Shown here piece by piece: positions 16,797 through 25,088 of a stretch of 64,000 bases of DNA. Source of the DNA: Mycobacterium marseillense (GTDB lineage Bacteria; Actinomycetota; Actinomycetes; Mycobacteriales; Mycobacteriaceae); the NCBI RefSeq assembly GCF_010731675.1, contig NZ_AP022584.1, positions 4,650,001 to 4,714,000 of the forward strand. Reading direction: 5' to 3'. The notes beneath the pieces were generated by a model, which saw only the letters and a program-made list of their open reading frames with translations, was not told the DNA's origin and did not search any database. The position numbers and the translations under genes are program-made. How positions within the stretch are numbered: position 1 is the stretch's first letter; every line of letters starts with the position of its first letter.

Positions 16797-16826
16797 AATC
16801 TAACATTTTGCTGAGCGCTCAATCAA
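16797..16826 (-). promoter_or_regulatory. Promoter with palindromic operator for the amidohydrolase operon
   Basis: On the minus strand TTGATT (16826-16821) and TAGATT (16802-16797) are separated by 18 bases and would start transcription near 16790, about 55 bases before the GTG. A perfect 10-bp palindrome TGAGCGCTCA (16812-16821) fills the spacer, the position expected for a repressor site. No regulator gene is adjacent. Confidence 0.5.
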
Positions 16827-16972
16827 TAGGTTTTCGGTAAGCATTCCGTTTAGTCGTTATAGCTGGTAGCGGGCTTTTTGTGGGCTCCCGGGCAAGTGTC
16901 GTTCTTCATTACGGATAATACCATTCTCCGGGTTGTTCAGGGATACGATCCGCGAGGTCTGCGCCGCGCGGG

Positions 16973-17866
16973 CTAGGCCGGGGACGGGCCCACCGTGACG
17001 CCCGCGGCCCTCTCGAGCGGTTTGATCACCGTCGTGAAATCGGAATCGGGCCCTTCGTCGCGGGCGACGGCCTCCCACAGCCGGGCGGTCGTCTCCGCAA
17101 CCTCGGCCGGCACGCCGAGCGACCTCGCCTCGTCGAGGTACAGACGCACATCCTTGACCATCAGGCCGGTGGCAAAGCCGTAGTCGAAGGTGCGCGGCAG
17201 GATCGCGCGGGGAAACTTGTCGCGGCTTGCGCTCGTCGCGCCCGACCCCGCGTTGAGCACCTCGATCATCACGCCCGGATCGAGCCCCGCTTTGACTCCC
17301 ATGACGACCACTTCGGCCGTCGCGGCCAAGACGGTGGCCGCCAAGATGTTGTTGGCCAGCTTCATCGTCTGCGCGGAGCCGGGTTTGTCCCCGACATACA
17401 CGGGCCGGCCGAGGGCTTCGAGGATCCTTCGGACGGCGTCGAATTCGTCGCGCGGGCCGGACACCATGAGCGCCAGCGTCCCCTTCTCGGCGCCGCCCAC
17501 CCCGCCGCTGACCGGGCTGTCGATCCGCGCGATGCTCTGTTCGGCGAGCAGGTCGTGGATCTGCATCGCCATTTGGCTGCCGACAGTGGACAAGTCGACA
17601 TAGCGCTTGATCCGTTCGCCCTCGATCACGCCCGCCGGCCCGGTGGCCACCTCCAGCGATACGCCCGGCGTGGGCAGGCTGGCCAGCACCGTGTCGGCGC
17701 GATCGGCGACCTCTTTGGGCGACGACGCCGGGCGCGCCCCCAGCGCGACGATGCGCTCGAGCGCCGAGCCGCGCGTGTCGAACGCGACGACGTCGTGCTT
17801 TTCCTGAATAAGGCGGCATGCCATGGGAAAGCCCATGTTTCCCAACCCGATGAACCCGACTTCCAT
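16973..17866 (-). CDS. NAD(P)-dependent beta-hydroxyacid dehydrogenase (HIBADH/6PGDH type)
   Basis: 297 residues. It starts at ATG 17866 with MEVGFIGLGNMGFPM, the dinucleotide-binding motif, and has KLANNILAATVL with the catalytic Lys in the C-terminal helical domain. It is the third member of this family in the window (others at 2329 and 3126). It lies nine bases after the carboxymuconolactone-decarboxylase-like gene, so the two are probably co-transcribed. Substrate unknown; 3-hydroxyisobutyrate-like acids are the family norm. Confidence 0.9.
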   Translation of the reverse strand: MEVGFIGLGNMGFPMACRLIQEKHDVVAFDTRGSALERIVALGARPASSPKEVADRADTVLASLPTPGVSLEVATGPAGVIEGERIKRYVDLSTVGSQMAMQIHDLLAEQSIARIDSPVSGGVGGAEKGTLALMVSGPRDEFDAVRRILEALGRPVYVGDKPGSAQTMKLANNILAATVLAATAEVVVMGVKAGLDPGVMIEVLNAGSGATSASRDKFPRAILPRTFDYGFATGLMVKDVRLYLDEARSLGVPAEVAETTARLWEAVARDEGPDSDFTTVIKPLERAAGVTVGPSPA

Positions 17867-17874
17867 GATGCCCC

Positions 17875-18255
17875 CTAGCCTCGGTCCAGCTCGGCGAACG
17901 CCTCGCCCGCGATGCGAAAGCTGTCGACGGCCGCCGGCACGCCGCCGTAAATGGCCACCTGCAGAAAGATCTCGCGGATCTCCTCGCGGGAGACACCGTT
18001 GGTCAGCGCCGCCTTGACGTGCATCCGTAATTCGTTGGGCCGATTGAGCACCGAGATCATCGCCAGGTTGAGCATGCTGCGGGTCTTGCGCGGCAGCTCC
18101 TCGCGGCCCCACACGGCGCCCCAGCAGTACTCGGTCACGAGATCCTGTAGGGGCTTGGTGAAGTCGTTTGCCCCGGCCAGCGCGCGGTCGACGTACTCCG
18201 CGCCCAGCACGTCGGAGCGGATTTGCCGCCCCCGGTCATACGTTTCGCGATCCAA
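17875..18255 (-). CDS. Carboxymuconolactone decarboxylase (CMD/AhpD) family protein
   Basis: 126 residues covering a single CMD domain. KTRSMLNLAMISVLNR and HVKAALTNGVSREEI with the later GGVPAAVDSF are characteristic of the 4-carboxymuconolactone decarboxylase group. The AhpD-type CxxC redox pair is absent, so a peroxidase role is unlikely. It may act in an aromatic or lactone pathway, but family members of this size have many roles. First gene of a two-gene unit with the dehydrogenase at 16973; divergent from the nitroreductase at 18490. Confidence 0.87.
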   Translation of the reverse strand: MDRETYDRGRQIRSDVLGAEYVDRALAGANDFTKPLQDLVTEYCWGAVWGREELPRKTRSMLNLAMISVLNRPNELRMHVKAALTNGVSREEIREIFLQVAIYGGVPAAVDSFRIAGEAFAELDRG

Positions 18256-18489
18256 TGCCTTCCTCCTCCACTCCGAGTGCGGCGGCCCTCGGTGGTTGCC
18301 GAGGGCGCCGCTGAGCTCCAGTTGCCTGAGCGCAGTCTTGCACCGCGCCGTCTCCGCGAGGTCTACAGTCGAGGTTCACACCGACCTGCCCGCTCGCCTC
18401 GTCGTACCCGGCGGCAGGCCACCATCGCCCAATTCACTTGCGATGGACAGAAATACGAGTGGAACGACCCTCGGCGTTGAGGAGAAGCG

Positions 18490-19140
18490 ATGACCGGAGC
18501 AAGCGCTGACGTCTGGGAAGTGATGGCGACCGCCCGAACGATCCGGCGCTTCACCGACGAACCGGTGGACGACGCGACCCTGACGCGGTGCCTCGAGGCG
18601 GCACGGTGGGCGCCCTCGGGTGCCAATGCCCAGGGCTGGCGTTTCGTGGTGCTGCGCTCGCCCGAGCAGCGCGCCGTGGTGGCCAAGGCCGCCGCCCATG
18701 CGCTGGAGGTGATCGAGCCGGTCTACGGAATGAGCCGGCCCGCCGACGCCGACGACAGCCGTCGCGCCCGGACCTACCGTGCGACCTACGAATTGCACGA
18801 CCGCGCCGGTGAATTCACGTCGGTGTTGTTCACGCAGGCGCATTACCCGACGGCGTCGGAACTGCTGCTCGGCGGTTCGATCTTCCCCGCCATGCAGAAC
18901 TTTCTGCTGGCCGCCCGCGCCCAGGGACTCGGAGCCTGCATGACCAGCTGGGCCTCCTATGGCGGCGAGCAACTGCTGCGCGACGCCGTCGGTATCCCCG
19001 AGGGCTGGATGGTCGCCGGCCACATCGTGGTCGGATGGCCCAAAGGCAATCACGGGCCGCTGCGCCGCCGCCCGCTGGCCGAGTTCGTGAACCTCGACCG
19101 CTGGGACGGCGCCGCCGAGGGGTTGCTGACCAGCGGCTAG
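18490..19140 (+). CDS. Nitroreductase-family FMN oxidoreductase
   Basis: 216 residues. The N-terminal ARTIRRFTDEPVDDATL followed by APSGANAQGWRF is the FMN-phosphate and isoalloxazine binding region of the nitroreductase family, and GLGACMTSW lies in the second half. A GGAGAAG ribosome site precedes the ATG. The gene stands alone, divergent from the CMD-family gene across a 234-base gap in which I see no clear further element. NAD(P)H-dependent reduction of quinones, nitro compounds or enones is possible. Confidence 0.9.
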   Translation: MTGASADVWEVMATARTIRRFTDEPVDDATLTRCLEAARWAPSGANAQGWRFVVLRSPEQRAVVAKAAAHALEVIEPVYGMSRPADADDSRRARTYRATYELHDRAGEFTSVLFTQAHYPTASELLLGGSIFPAMQNFLLAARAQGLGACMTSWASYGGEQLLRDAVGIPEGWMVAGHIVVGWPKGNHGPLRRRPLAEFVNLDRWDGAAEGLLTSG

Positions 19141-19216
19141 GTGCGGGAGCAATTCGGCTCGTCACGCGTCGTCCGGTGAGCCCATGCCCGGATTCAGAGA
19201 TTATTACTTCCGCAAC

Positions 19217-19233
19217 CGAGAATGATATTCTCG
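19217..19233. promoter_or_regulatory. Operator: perfect GAGAAT-N3-ATTCTC palindrome before the FadE pair
   Basis: CGAGAATGATATTCTCG has 7-bp perfect arms around GAT. The core contains TATTCT (19226-19231), a fit to TANNNT, so a bound repressor would cover the -10. A second palindrome CGTGACAGTCACG follows at 19235-19247, near the expected transcription start. The same core recurs at 50255-50269 and, less perfectly, at 27523, 27700, 49703 and 49725. Confidence 0.6.
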
Positions 19234-19263
19234 CCGTGACAGTCACGACGAGAGGCGGCGCGG

Positions 19264-20262
19264 ATGCTGTTGGAGTTCGATGCTGATCAGCGACTGTGGC
19301 AGGACACGGTGCGCGAGGCCGTCACCAAGCAGTGCCCGCCCTCGCTGGTGCGCAGTGTGGCCGAAGAAGGCGTCGACCCGAGCCCCCTGTGGAAGTCCTA
19401 CGTGGATCAGGGTTGGACCGAGCTGAACGACCCGGAGAGCACGGTCGAGCTCGCCATCGTTCTCGAAGAGCTGGGCCGCGCGACGGACCCCACACCGTTC
19501 CTGGCGACGATGAGCCAGTTCGCGCCGCTGGTGGCGGATCGCTTCGACCCGCACGAGTCGGGCACGGCGGTGTACGGCGGGGTGGTGGCCTACCGCGACG
19601 CCGAAGGTTGGGTGTTGGACGGAACGGCGCGCCATGTGCTCGACGGCGACCGCGTCGACCAGCTGGCGGTGGTGACCGACGCGGGCGTGTTCATCGTCGC
19701 GTCCAGCCAGGTGTCGGCCCGGCGCTCGGCGGTCTTCGACCCCGTGCTGCACGTGGCCGACCTGTCGTTCGGCGAGGTCCGGGTCCCCGACACCGCCCGG
19801 CTCACCGTCGACCACGAGCGCGCGCACCATATTGCGTTGACGGGCATGGCAATCACCATGGTCGGCGCCTGCCAACGCATCCTCGACCTGGTGCTCGAGC
19901 ACGTGGGTAGCCGCCAGCAGTTCGGGGTGCCGATCGGCTCGTTCCAGGCGGTGCAGCACAAGGCCGCCGACATGCACGTCGCGGTGCAACGGGCAAGGGC
20001 GTTGGCGTACTTCGCCGCATTGACGATCGCGGCCGACGATCCCCGCCGCCGGCTGGCGGCCGCGATGGCCAAGGCCTCGGCGGGCGAGTGCCAGTCGCTG
20101 GTCTTCCGCCATGGCTTACAGCTGCACGGCGCCATGGGATTCACGTGGGAGAACGACCTGCAGTTCGCGCTCAAGCGCGCGAAAGCGGGCGAACTCATGC
20201 TGGGCGGCGCGGCGGAGCATCGGGCCCGGATCGCTGAGGAATATCGTGCAGCTGACTTTTGA
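19264..20262 (+). CDS. Acyl-CoA dehydrogenase, short FadE (heteromer subunit)
   Basis: 332 residues, shorter than a homotetrameric ACAD (~380-400). It keeps the C-terminal half, with RQQFGVPIGSFQAVQHKAAD and LHGAMGFTWENDLQF, while the N-terminal FAD/acyl motif is poor. In mycobacterial cholesterol catabolism such short subunits pair with a longer FadE to form alpha2-beta2 enzymes with a composite FAD site. The next gene overlaps it by 17 bases and is such a longer subunit. An operator-like palindrome lies 30 bases upstream. Confidence 0.9.
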   Translation: MLLEFDADQRLWQDTVREAVTKQCPPSLVRSVAEEGVDPSPLWKSYVDQGWTELNDPESTVELAIVLEELGRATDPTPFLATMSQFAPLVADRFDPHESGTAVYGGVVAYRDAEGWVLDGTARHVLDGDRVDQLAVVTDAGVFIVASSQVSARRSAVFDPVLHVADLSFGEVRVPDTARLTVDHERAHHIALTGMAITMVGACQRILDLVLEHVGSRQQFGVPIGSFQAVQHKAADMHVAVQRARALAYFAALTIAADDPRRRLAAAMAKASAGECQSLVFRHGLQLHGAMGFTWENDLQFALKRAKAGELMLGGAAEHRARIAEEYRAADF

Positions 20263-21421
20263 TCCCGACGTCGAGGCGTTCCGGTCCGAGTTTTCGGCCT
20301 TCCTCGACGAAAACCTGCCTCCGGCAAGCGAAACGAACGAGCGCCCGCGATCGGTTTCGCACATGCCGGAGTGGGCTCGTCGTTGGCAGCGGCTGCTCTT
20401 CGACAACGGCTGGTTGTTGCCGAGCCAGCCGCCGGAATTCGGCGGCCGCAACGCGACGGTGCTGCAGCAGTTCGTCTACCTGGAGGAACTGAGCCGCCGC
20501 CGGATCTATCACAGCTTCAACCCGCAGGGCGTGAATATCGTTGCGGCATCGCTATTGTCGTTCGGCAGCGACGAGCAGAAGCAGCGTTGGGCCGTGCCCG
20601 TCCTGCGCGCCGAGATGACCGCGTCGCTGGGGATGAGCGAGCCCAGCGCGGGTTCTGACCTGGCATCGCTGCGCACCCGCGCGGTGCTCGACGGTGATCA
20701 CTTCGTCGTCAACGGGCAGAAGGTGTGGACGTCGGGGGCCCACGACGCCGACTTCTTGTTGACCTTCGTGCGGACGGACCCAGATGCGCCCAAGCACAAG
20801 GGAATCAGCGCGTTGGTCATCCCCACCGACACCCCCGGTGTCGTGCGCCGGCCCTTCCCGTCGATTTGCTCGATCGACGACACGGACTTCAACGAGGTTT
20901 TCTTCACCGACGCGCGGGTGCCGGCCGAGAACCTGGTCGGGGAACTCAACCAGGGATGGATGGTGGCCAACGGTTCGCTGGGCCACGAGCGCACCATGAT
21001 GTGGCTGGGCTTCGCGGACCGCCTCGAGAACATGATCGACGACTTCCGCCCCGCTACCGACGTCGAGCGCGACCAGTTCGCCACGACGATCATGGACCGG
21101 CAGGCGTTACGCCTGTTGGGCTCGGCCGCGCTGGCCCGCACCGCCCGCGGCGACGACGATGTGGCCGCGATCTCGGTGCTCAAGCTGCTCGGTTCCGAAG
21201 CGGAGTTGCGTGGAATGGAATTGGCGCTGACCTCGGCGGGCGCCGAGGGGCTCATCCATCCGGGCCAGACCGGGCCGTATGCGCACATGAACCTCGATCA
21301 CTACTTCTCCAGCTGGTTTGAGCGCTTCGCCCGCAGCTTTTCCGGGACCATCGCCGGCGGCACGTCGGAAATCCAGCGCAACATCATCGCCCAGCGGGTG
21401 CTCGGCCTCCCGCGCGGCTAG
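20246..21421 (+). CDS. Acyl-CoA dehydrogenase, long FadE (heteromer subunit)
   Basis: 391 residues from GTG 20246, chosen because MQLTFDPDVEAF then aligns with the start of the paralogue at 9856-11031 (MQLTFDTEVEAF, same length). Motifs: SLGMSEPSAGSDLASL and GTSEIQRNIIAQRVLGLP. As in the paralogue, the usual catalytic Glu before GTSEI is Gly. The 17-base overlap with the short FadE gene suggests tight stoichiometry of an alpha2-beta2 dehydrogenase. Substrate chain unknown; the family includes sterol side-chain enzymes. Confidence 0.92.
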   Translation: MQLTFDPDVEAFRSEFSAFLDENLPPASETNERPRSVSHMPEWARRWQRLLFDNGWLLPSQPPEFGGRNATVLQQFVYLEELSRRRIYHSFNPQGVNIVAASLLSFGSDEQKQRWAVPVLRAEMTASLGMSEPSAGSDLASLRTRAVLDGDHFVVNGQKVWTSGAHDADFLLTFVRTDPDAPKHKGISALVIPTDTPGVVRRPFPSICSIDDTDFNEVFFTDARVPAENLVGELNQGWMVANGSLGHERTMMWLGFADRLENMIDDFRPATDVERDQFATTIMDRQALRLLGSAALARTARGDDDVAAISVLKLLGSEAELRGMELALTSAGAEGLIHPGQTGPYAHMNLDHYFSSWFERFARSFSGTIAGGTSEIQRNIIAQRVLGLPRG

Positions 21422-21429
21422 CGCGCGCA

Positions 21430-22812
21430 TCAAAGGGTCCGCCCAGACGTCTTGCTGGGCAACGGGATCCGGGGTGCATCCGGCGTGTCCAGCTGACCGG
21501 CCAGCCACGGCAACGCGGTGGCGAAGGCCGTGCCGGCGGTCGGCCAGTCGTGTTTTCCGCTCTGGGCGACCACTGCGCAGTCGATGCCCTTCGCGCGGCC
21601 GAGGGCGCACAGGGACGCGGCGGCCGCGGACTGGTTGGTCGGGTCGGTGGCGGCGCCGCGGCTCGCGAGAGCCATTGCGGCGGAATCGATGGTGGTGATG
21701 TCGCGTCGTGGCGTCGGTGTACCGCCCGAGGAGATCGCGAACCAACCGGAGACCCCGGTGTAATGGCCGTGGCGGTTGATCACCGTCGTCGGATCGAACT
21801 CCGCCCACGCTTCGGCGTTCCCGCCGAACAGATCGGCGATGGTCTGTTCCTTGGTTCCGGTGTTCGGGGTCAGGTCGCCCTCGATGTCGACAAACGCGCT
21901 GAACTGGGTGGGGTGCCGGACGGTCAGGTTGACCGCGCATGTTCCGCCCATCGACCAGCCGACGACGCCCCAGCGGGACGGGTCCGGGCTGACTCCGAAG
22001 TTCGAGACCACATAGGGCACAACGTCTTTGGTGAGGTGGTCGGCGGCGTTGCCCCGGCTGCCGTTAACGCATTCGGTGTCGTTGTCGAACGCCCCGCCCG
22101 GGTCCGCGAACACCAGCACCGGCGCGTTGCCGCCATGTGTGGCCGCGAAGGCGTCGATGGTGTCCACGGCATTGCCGGCGCGCACCCAGTCGGCGGGCGT
22201 ATTGATCACGCCGCCGATCATCATCACCGACGGCAGCTGCGGTGGCGGGTAGCTGGCGAACCACGCCGGCGGCAGGTACACGAGTTCCTCGCGGTGCTGG
22301 AAGTGCGACGCGTCTGCGGGGATCGTCACCGGCACGAGGCTGCCGTGGGGCGGCTTGGCGCCTTTCGCCGCGAGCGTGGCGACGGTGGCCTTGTCGGTTT
22401 GGTCGGGCAGCGGAACGGAGGTGAAGTGATTCCACGCGCTCTGCACCGTCTGGAAATAGCCGACCCATTGGTTGAGGACCAGCAGCGAGCAGAGCGCACA
22501 CAGCGGAACCGCCAGGATCGACAGGCCGCGCCGCCACCAACGCGCACCGCGCCAGCCCAGGACCAGGACCGCCGCGGCCATGCCGGCCAATGCCATCCAC
22601 ACATACAGTGCCCGCGGCACCGGCGCGCCGAGGCAACGGTGCGCCCCGACGGCCGCCATGACCCCGACGGCGGCCGCGATCGGCAGCGAGAGCAGCCGCC
22701 AGCGGCGCGAGCGCCATCCGGCGGCCAGTGCCAGCGAAAGCGGGGCGACGACCTGGGCCGTGATCGGCACCCAACCGTGCATCAGAGATATGTGGTTGCC
22801 CAGTGGCGACAT
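21430..22812 (-). CDS. Membrane-anchored esterase (alpha/beta hydrolase, EstD/Fbp-like fold)
   Basis: 460 residues. The N-terminal ~130 residues hold about four hydrophobic helices (for example LPIAAAVGVMAAVGA and LYVWMALAGMAAAVLVL). The rest is an esterase domain with the nucleophile elbow VGWSMGGT (Ser) and a late QSGKHDWPTAG with the likely catalytic His. The catalytic domain should face the cell wall. The family includes mycolyltransferase-like and esterase proteins of the envelope; which reaction applies here is unknown. GAGGAGG before the ATG. Convergent with FadE, eight bases apart. Confidence 0.85.
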   Translation of the reverse strand: MSPLGNHISLMHGWVPITAQVVAPLSLALAAGWRSRRWRLLSLPIAAAVGVMAAVGAHRCLGAPVPRALYVWMALAGMAAAVLVLGWRGARWWRRGLSILAVPLCALCSLLVLNQWVGYFQTVQSAWNHFTSVPLPDQTDKATVATLAAKGAKPPHGSLVPVTIPADASHFQHREELVYLPPAWFASYPPPQLPSVMMIGGVINTPADWVRAGNAVDTIDAFAATHGGNAPVLVFADPGGAFDNDTECVNGSRGNAADHLTKDVVPYVVSNFGVSPDPSRWGVVGWSMGGTCAVNLTVRHPTQFSAFVDIEGDLTPNTGTKEQTIADLFGGNAEAWAEFDPTTVINRHGHYTGVSGWFAISSGGTPTPRRDITTIDSAAMALASRGAATDPTNQSAAAASLCALGRAKGIDCAVVAQSGKHDWPTAGTAFATALPWLAGQLDTPDAPRIPLPSKTSGRTL

Positions 22813-23044
22813 CGCGATTCCTCCTCTCAGCTGCCAGCCCTGAAAGCTGCGTGGGAAAAGGATCGAATGCCGCGCTCGGCGAATCCTTGGTGGATTCTTG
22901 GCGTGCGGCTGGGGGGCGCCGCAGCATGTGACGCCACGGCTTTGAGCGTGGCGGCCGGTGGCGTGTCCTGGTCTCAGCGCAGAGTCAACGCCGCGGAATC
23001 ACACTCGATGACACGGCGCCGCAACCGCGAGCCCAACCGACCGT

Positions 23045-23617
23045 CTAGACGGGATCGAATTTGGTGATCAGCCACTTGCCGTTGACCTGGCTCAGGCTCA
23101 CCAGCACGCTGCTGGAGGCCATCGCCGGGTCGGGGTTGTCCTTGCTCGTGGTGCTCTGATCGACCAGCACCAGCACGACGGCCGAATTCGGATGCAACTC
23201 CTGAACCGCGGCCCCCAGCACCCGAGCGTTGGTTTTCAGTGACTTCTGCTTGGCTGCCGGAGCCACGATCTGTTCGGTGAACTGGTTGTAGTACGACAGG
23301 AAGTCGCCGGACAGGTGCGACTTGGCGGCGGCGAAGTCTTTGTCAAGAGAATCGGGTGAGTAGGAGAGCAGCGCGACCGTCCCGTCGGACGCCGCATTGA
23401 CGACCGCGCTCGCGACGCTGGCATCGGTCTGTTTGTCGGGCCGGTACTGCTTGAAGTACAGCCACGCCGCCCAGCCACCGGAAAGCAGCAGCAGCACAAT
23501 CAGAACAACCGGAACGATTTTCACCCTGCGCCGCGGGCGCGGGGCACTGGTTTCGCTGCGCTCGGTTTGTTCGGCGGTGTCGTCGGCAGTGTCGATGGTG
23601 GGCTCGTCCTCGCTCAT
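23045..23617 (-). CDS. Mce-associated membrane protein (second of pair 1)
   Basis: 190 residues. A basic stretch (RPRRRVK) and one membrane helix ([21 protein letters not shown], about residues 35-55) are followed by an extracytoplasmic domain with [12 protein letters not shown] and a terminal [12 protein letters not shown]. This is the Mce-associated (Mam-type) family, thought to support Mce lipid transporters in the envelope. Start ATG 23617, overlapping the upstream gene by four bases. Close paralogue of 41163-41780. Confidence 0.88.
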   Translation of the reverse strand: MSEDEPTIDTADDTAEQTERSETSAPRPRRRVKIVPVVLIVLLLLSGGWAAWLYFKQYRPDKQTDASVASAVVNAASDGTVALLSYSPDSLDKDFAAAKSHLSGDFLSYYNQFTEQIVAPAAKQKSLKTNARVLGAAVQELHPNSAVVLVLVDQSTTSKDNPDPAMASSSVLVSLSQVNGKWLITKFDPV

Positions 23618-24513
23618 GGGATGAACTCCACGTTGGACATCTTGTATTGCCCGCCATCGTTTTTGATGGTCACCTTGAGCCGCCAATTGCGGGGTTCGTC
23701 CTTGGCGCCCGCGGCGTTGGTGATGTGCGATGTCGCGGCGACGAGAACCAACGCGGCATCCCCGTTCATGGATTGCACGGCCGCCGCATTCACGGTGCCC
23801 TGGGTAACCACTTTGGACTGCTCGACGACGGTCGTGAAATCTTTTGCGCGCGCCTGGAAGTCGTCGTGGAACTGGCCGGTCGAGCTGTCGATCACCCGCT
23901 GGACGTCCTCCTTGGCCTTGTTGAAATCCATGGACGTCAGGTTGACGACACCCTGCCTGGCTCCGGCGATGAAGTTCGCGGCGCGCTGGTTGCGTTCGTT
24001 GACTTGATGGCGGTTCCACATCATGTATCCGCTGGCCGCGACGAAGGCGCAGATGAGCAGGATGACGGCTGCTTTCCACGTCACGGACAACGACGGGAGG
24101 CGCAAGCGTCGTCGTGAGCGGGCCGGCTCGGATTCTGGTTCCGCACCTTCGGGGGTTTCGTCGGAGACCTCATCTTTGTCGGTCTCCGCCTCGTCGGCGT
24201 CGGCGGTGTCGGCGACGTCCTCGTTGGCCTTTGCCTCGGCGCCGGCGGGTGCTTCCTCGTCGGCGGCTACCGTTTCTTGGGCGTCCGAGGACTCCTCCTC
24301 GGCGGCCTTTGCCTCAGCCGCTTTCTGGGCCTCTTTCTCGGCTTCGGCTTCGGCCAGCGCCTCGCGCCGGAGCCTGGCGGCACGGGCGCGAGCCCGCGCC
24401 GCGGCGGCCAGCGCTTCGGCCTCGGCTGCTTCGGCCTCGGCTTCCTCGAGCAATGCCCTCGCATCGGCTTTCGAGCTGGCCGAATCGCGCGGCGGTTCTT
24501 TGGCCTCAGCCAT
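23614..24513 (-). CDS. Mce-associated membrane protein with long acidic coiled-coil N-terminus
   Basis: 299 residues. The first ~135 are an Ala/Glu/Arg-rich, predicted coiled-coil or disordered cytoplasmic segment. A membrane helix follows ([19 protein letters not shown]), then an external domain with KAEDVQR-like [15 protein letters not shown] and the terminal YKMSNVEF. Same family and same order as 41777-42598, and coupled to its partner by an ATGA overlap. These pairs usually accompany mce operons; here the mce operon starts 6.4 kb away. Confidence 0.87.
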   Translation of the reverse strand: MAEAKEPPRDSASSKADARALLEEAEAEAAEAEALAAAARARARAARLRREALAEAEAEKEAQKAAEAKAAEEESSDAQETVAADEEAPAGAEAKANEDVADTADADEAETDKDEVSDETPEGAEPESEPARSRRRLRLPSLSVTWKAAVILLICAFVAASGYMMWNRHQVNERNQRAANFIAGARQGVVNLTSMDFNKAKEDVQRVIDSSTGQFHDDFQARAKDFTTVVEQSKVVTQGTVNAAAVQSMNGDAALVLVAATSHITNAAGAKDEPRNWRLKVTIKNDGGQYKMSNVEFIP

Positions 24514-24545
24514 CGTGCTTACTGACTCCTGTACCTCTCACGCGG

Positions 24546-24974
24546 CTAGAATCGCACGAGCGAGAACGGCCAACTGTTGGTGCCCCCCGGTGCGCCACCG
24601 CAGCCCGTGTCGAACGTCGAGTCGACCTGACCCGTCAGCGTCACCGCATCCCACGAGTAAACGTCGTGCGAGGGAAAGAACTGGACCACGCAGCGCACAC
24701 CGTCGGGCACGTCAACGGCCATGGTGTAGCGGCCGTTGGACAGGCGGGCCTCTCCCCGGTAGACCGTCGCCTGCCCGTTGGGCTGCGGGGTCGCGTATAT
24801 CTGCAGGCATCCGGGCTGATTAGGGAAGCACGGGTTGATCGACCAAACCCAGAAATGGCCGGGATCCCGGTCCGAGTTCACGCTGTAGTTGGCATACAGC
24901 ATGTCCGCGTGGGCCGTCGGCGTCATGGTCAGCGCGGCCATGGCAAGCGCAAGGCTCATTGCGAATCGCTTCAC
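24546..24974 (-). CDS. Small secreted cysteine-containing protein
   Basis: About 142 residues with a signal peptide (VKRFAMSLALAMAALT..., cleavage after TAHA). The mature part has six Cys, probably disulphide-bonded, with SINPCFP, PGCLQIYA, GVRCVVQFF and DTGCGG. I start at GTG 24974, eight bases after GGGAG; ATG 24989 is the alternative. It is the first gene of a likely unit with the Mce-associated pair (gap 32 bases). The secreted protein at 40510 has a similar outline. Function unknown. Confidence 0.78.
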   Translation of the reverse strand: MKRFAMSLALAMAALTMTPTAHADMLYANYSVNSDRDPGHFWVWSINPCFPNQPGCLQIYATPQPNGQATVYRGEARLSNGRYTMAVDVPDGVRCVVQFFPSHDVYSWDAVTLTGQVDSTFDTGCGGAPGGTNSWPFSLVRF

Positions 24975-25088
24975 CGTTGCGTCTCCCATCTCCGTACACG
25001 CTCCGGCCCAAATATAGGGGGCGGTCACGCTGCACAGGCCTACTCGGAAAAATTGCGGCCGTCAACGCCCTGATCCGGCCGGTCCTGC

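Noticed and set aside
17875..18255. AhpD-like peroxidase function for the CMD-family protein
   Set aside because: The CxxC redox motif required for AhpD activity is absent.
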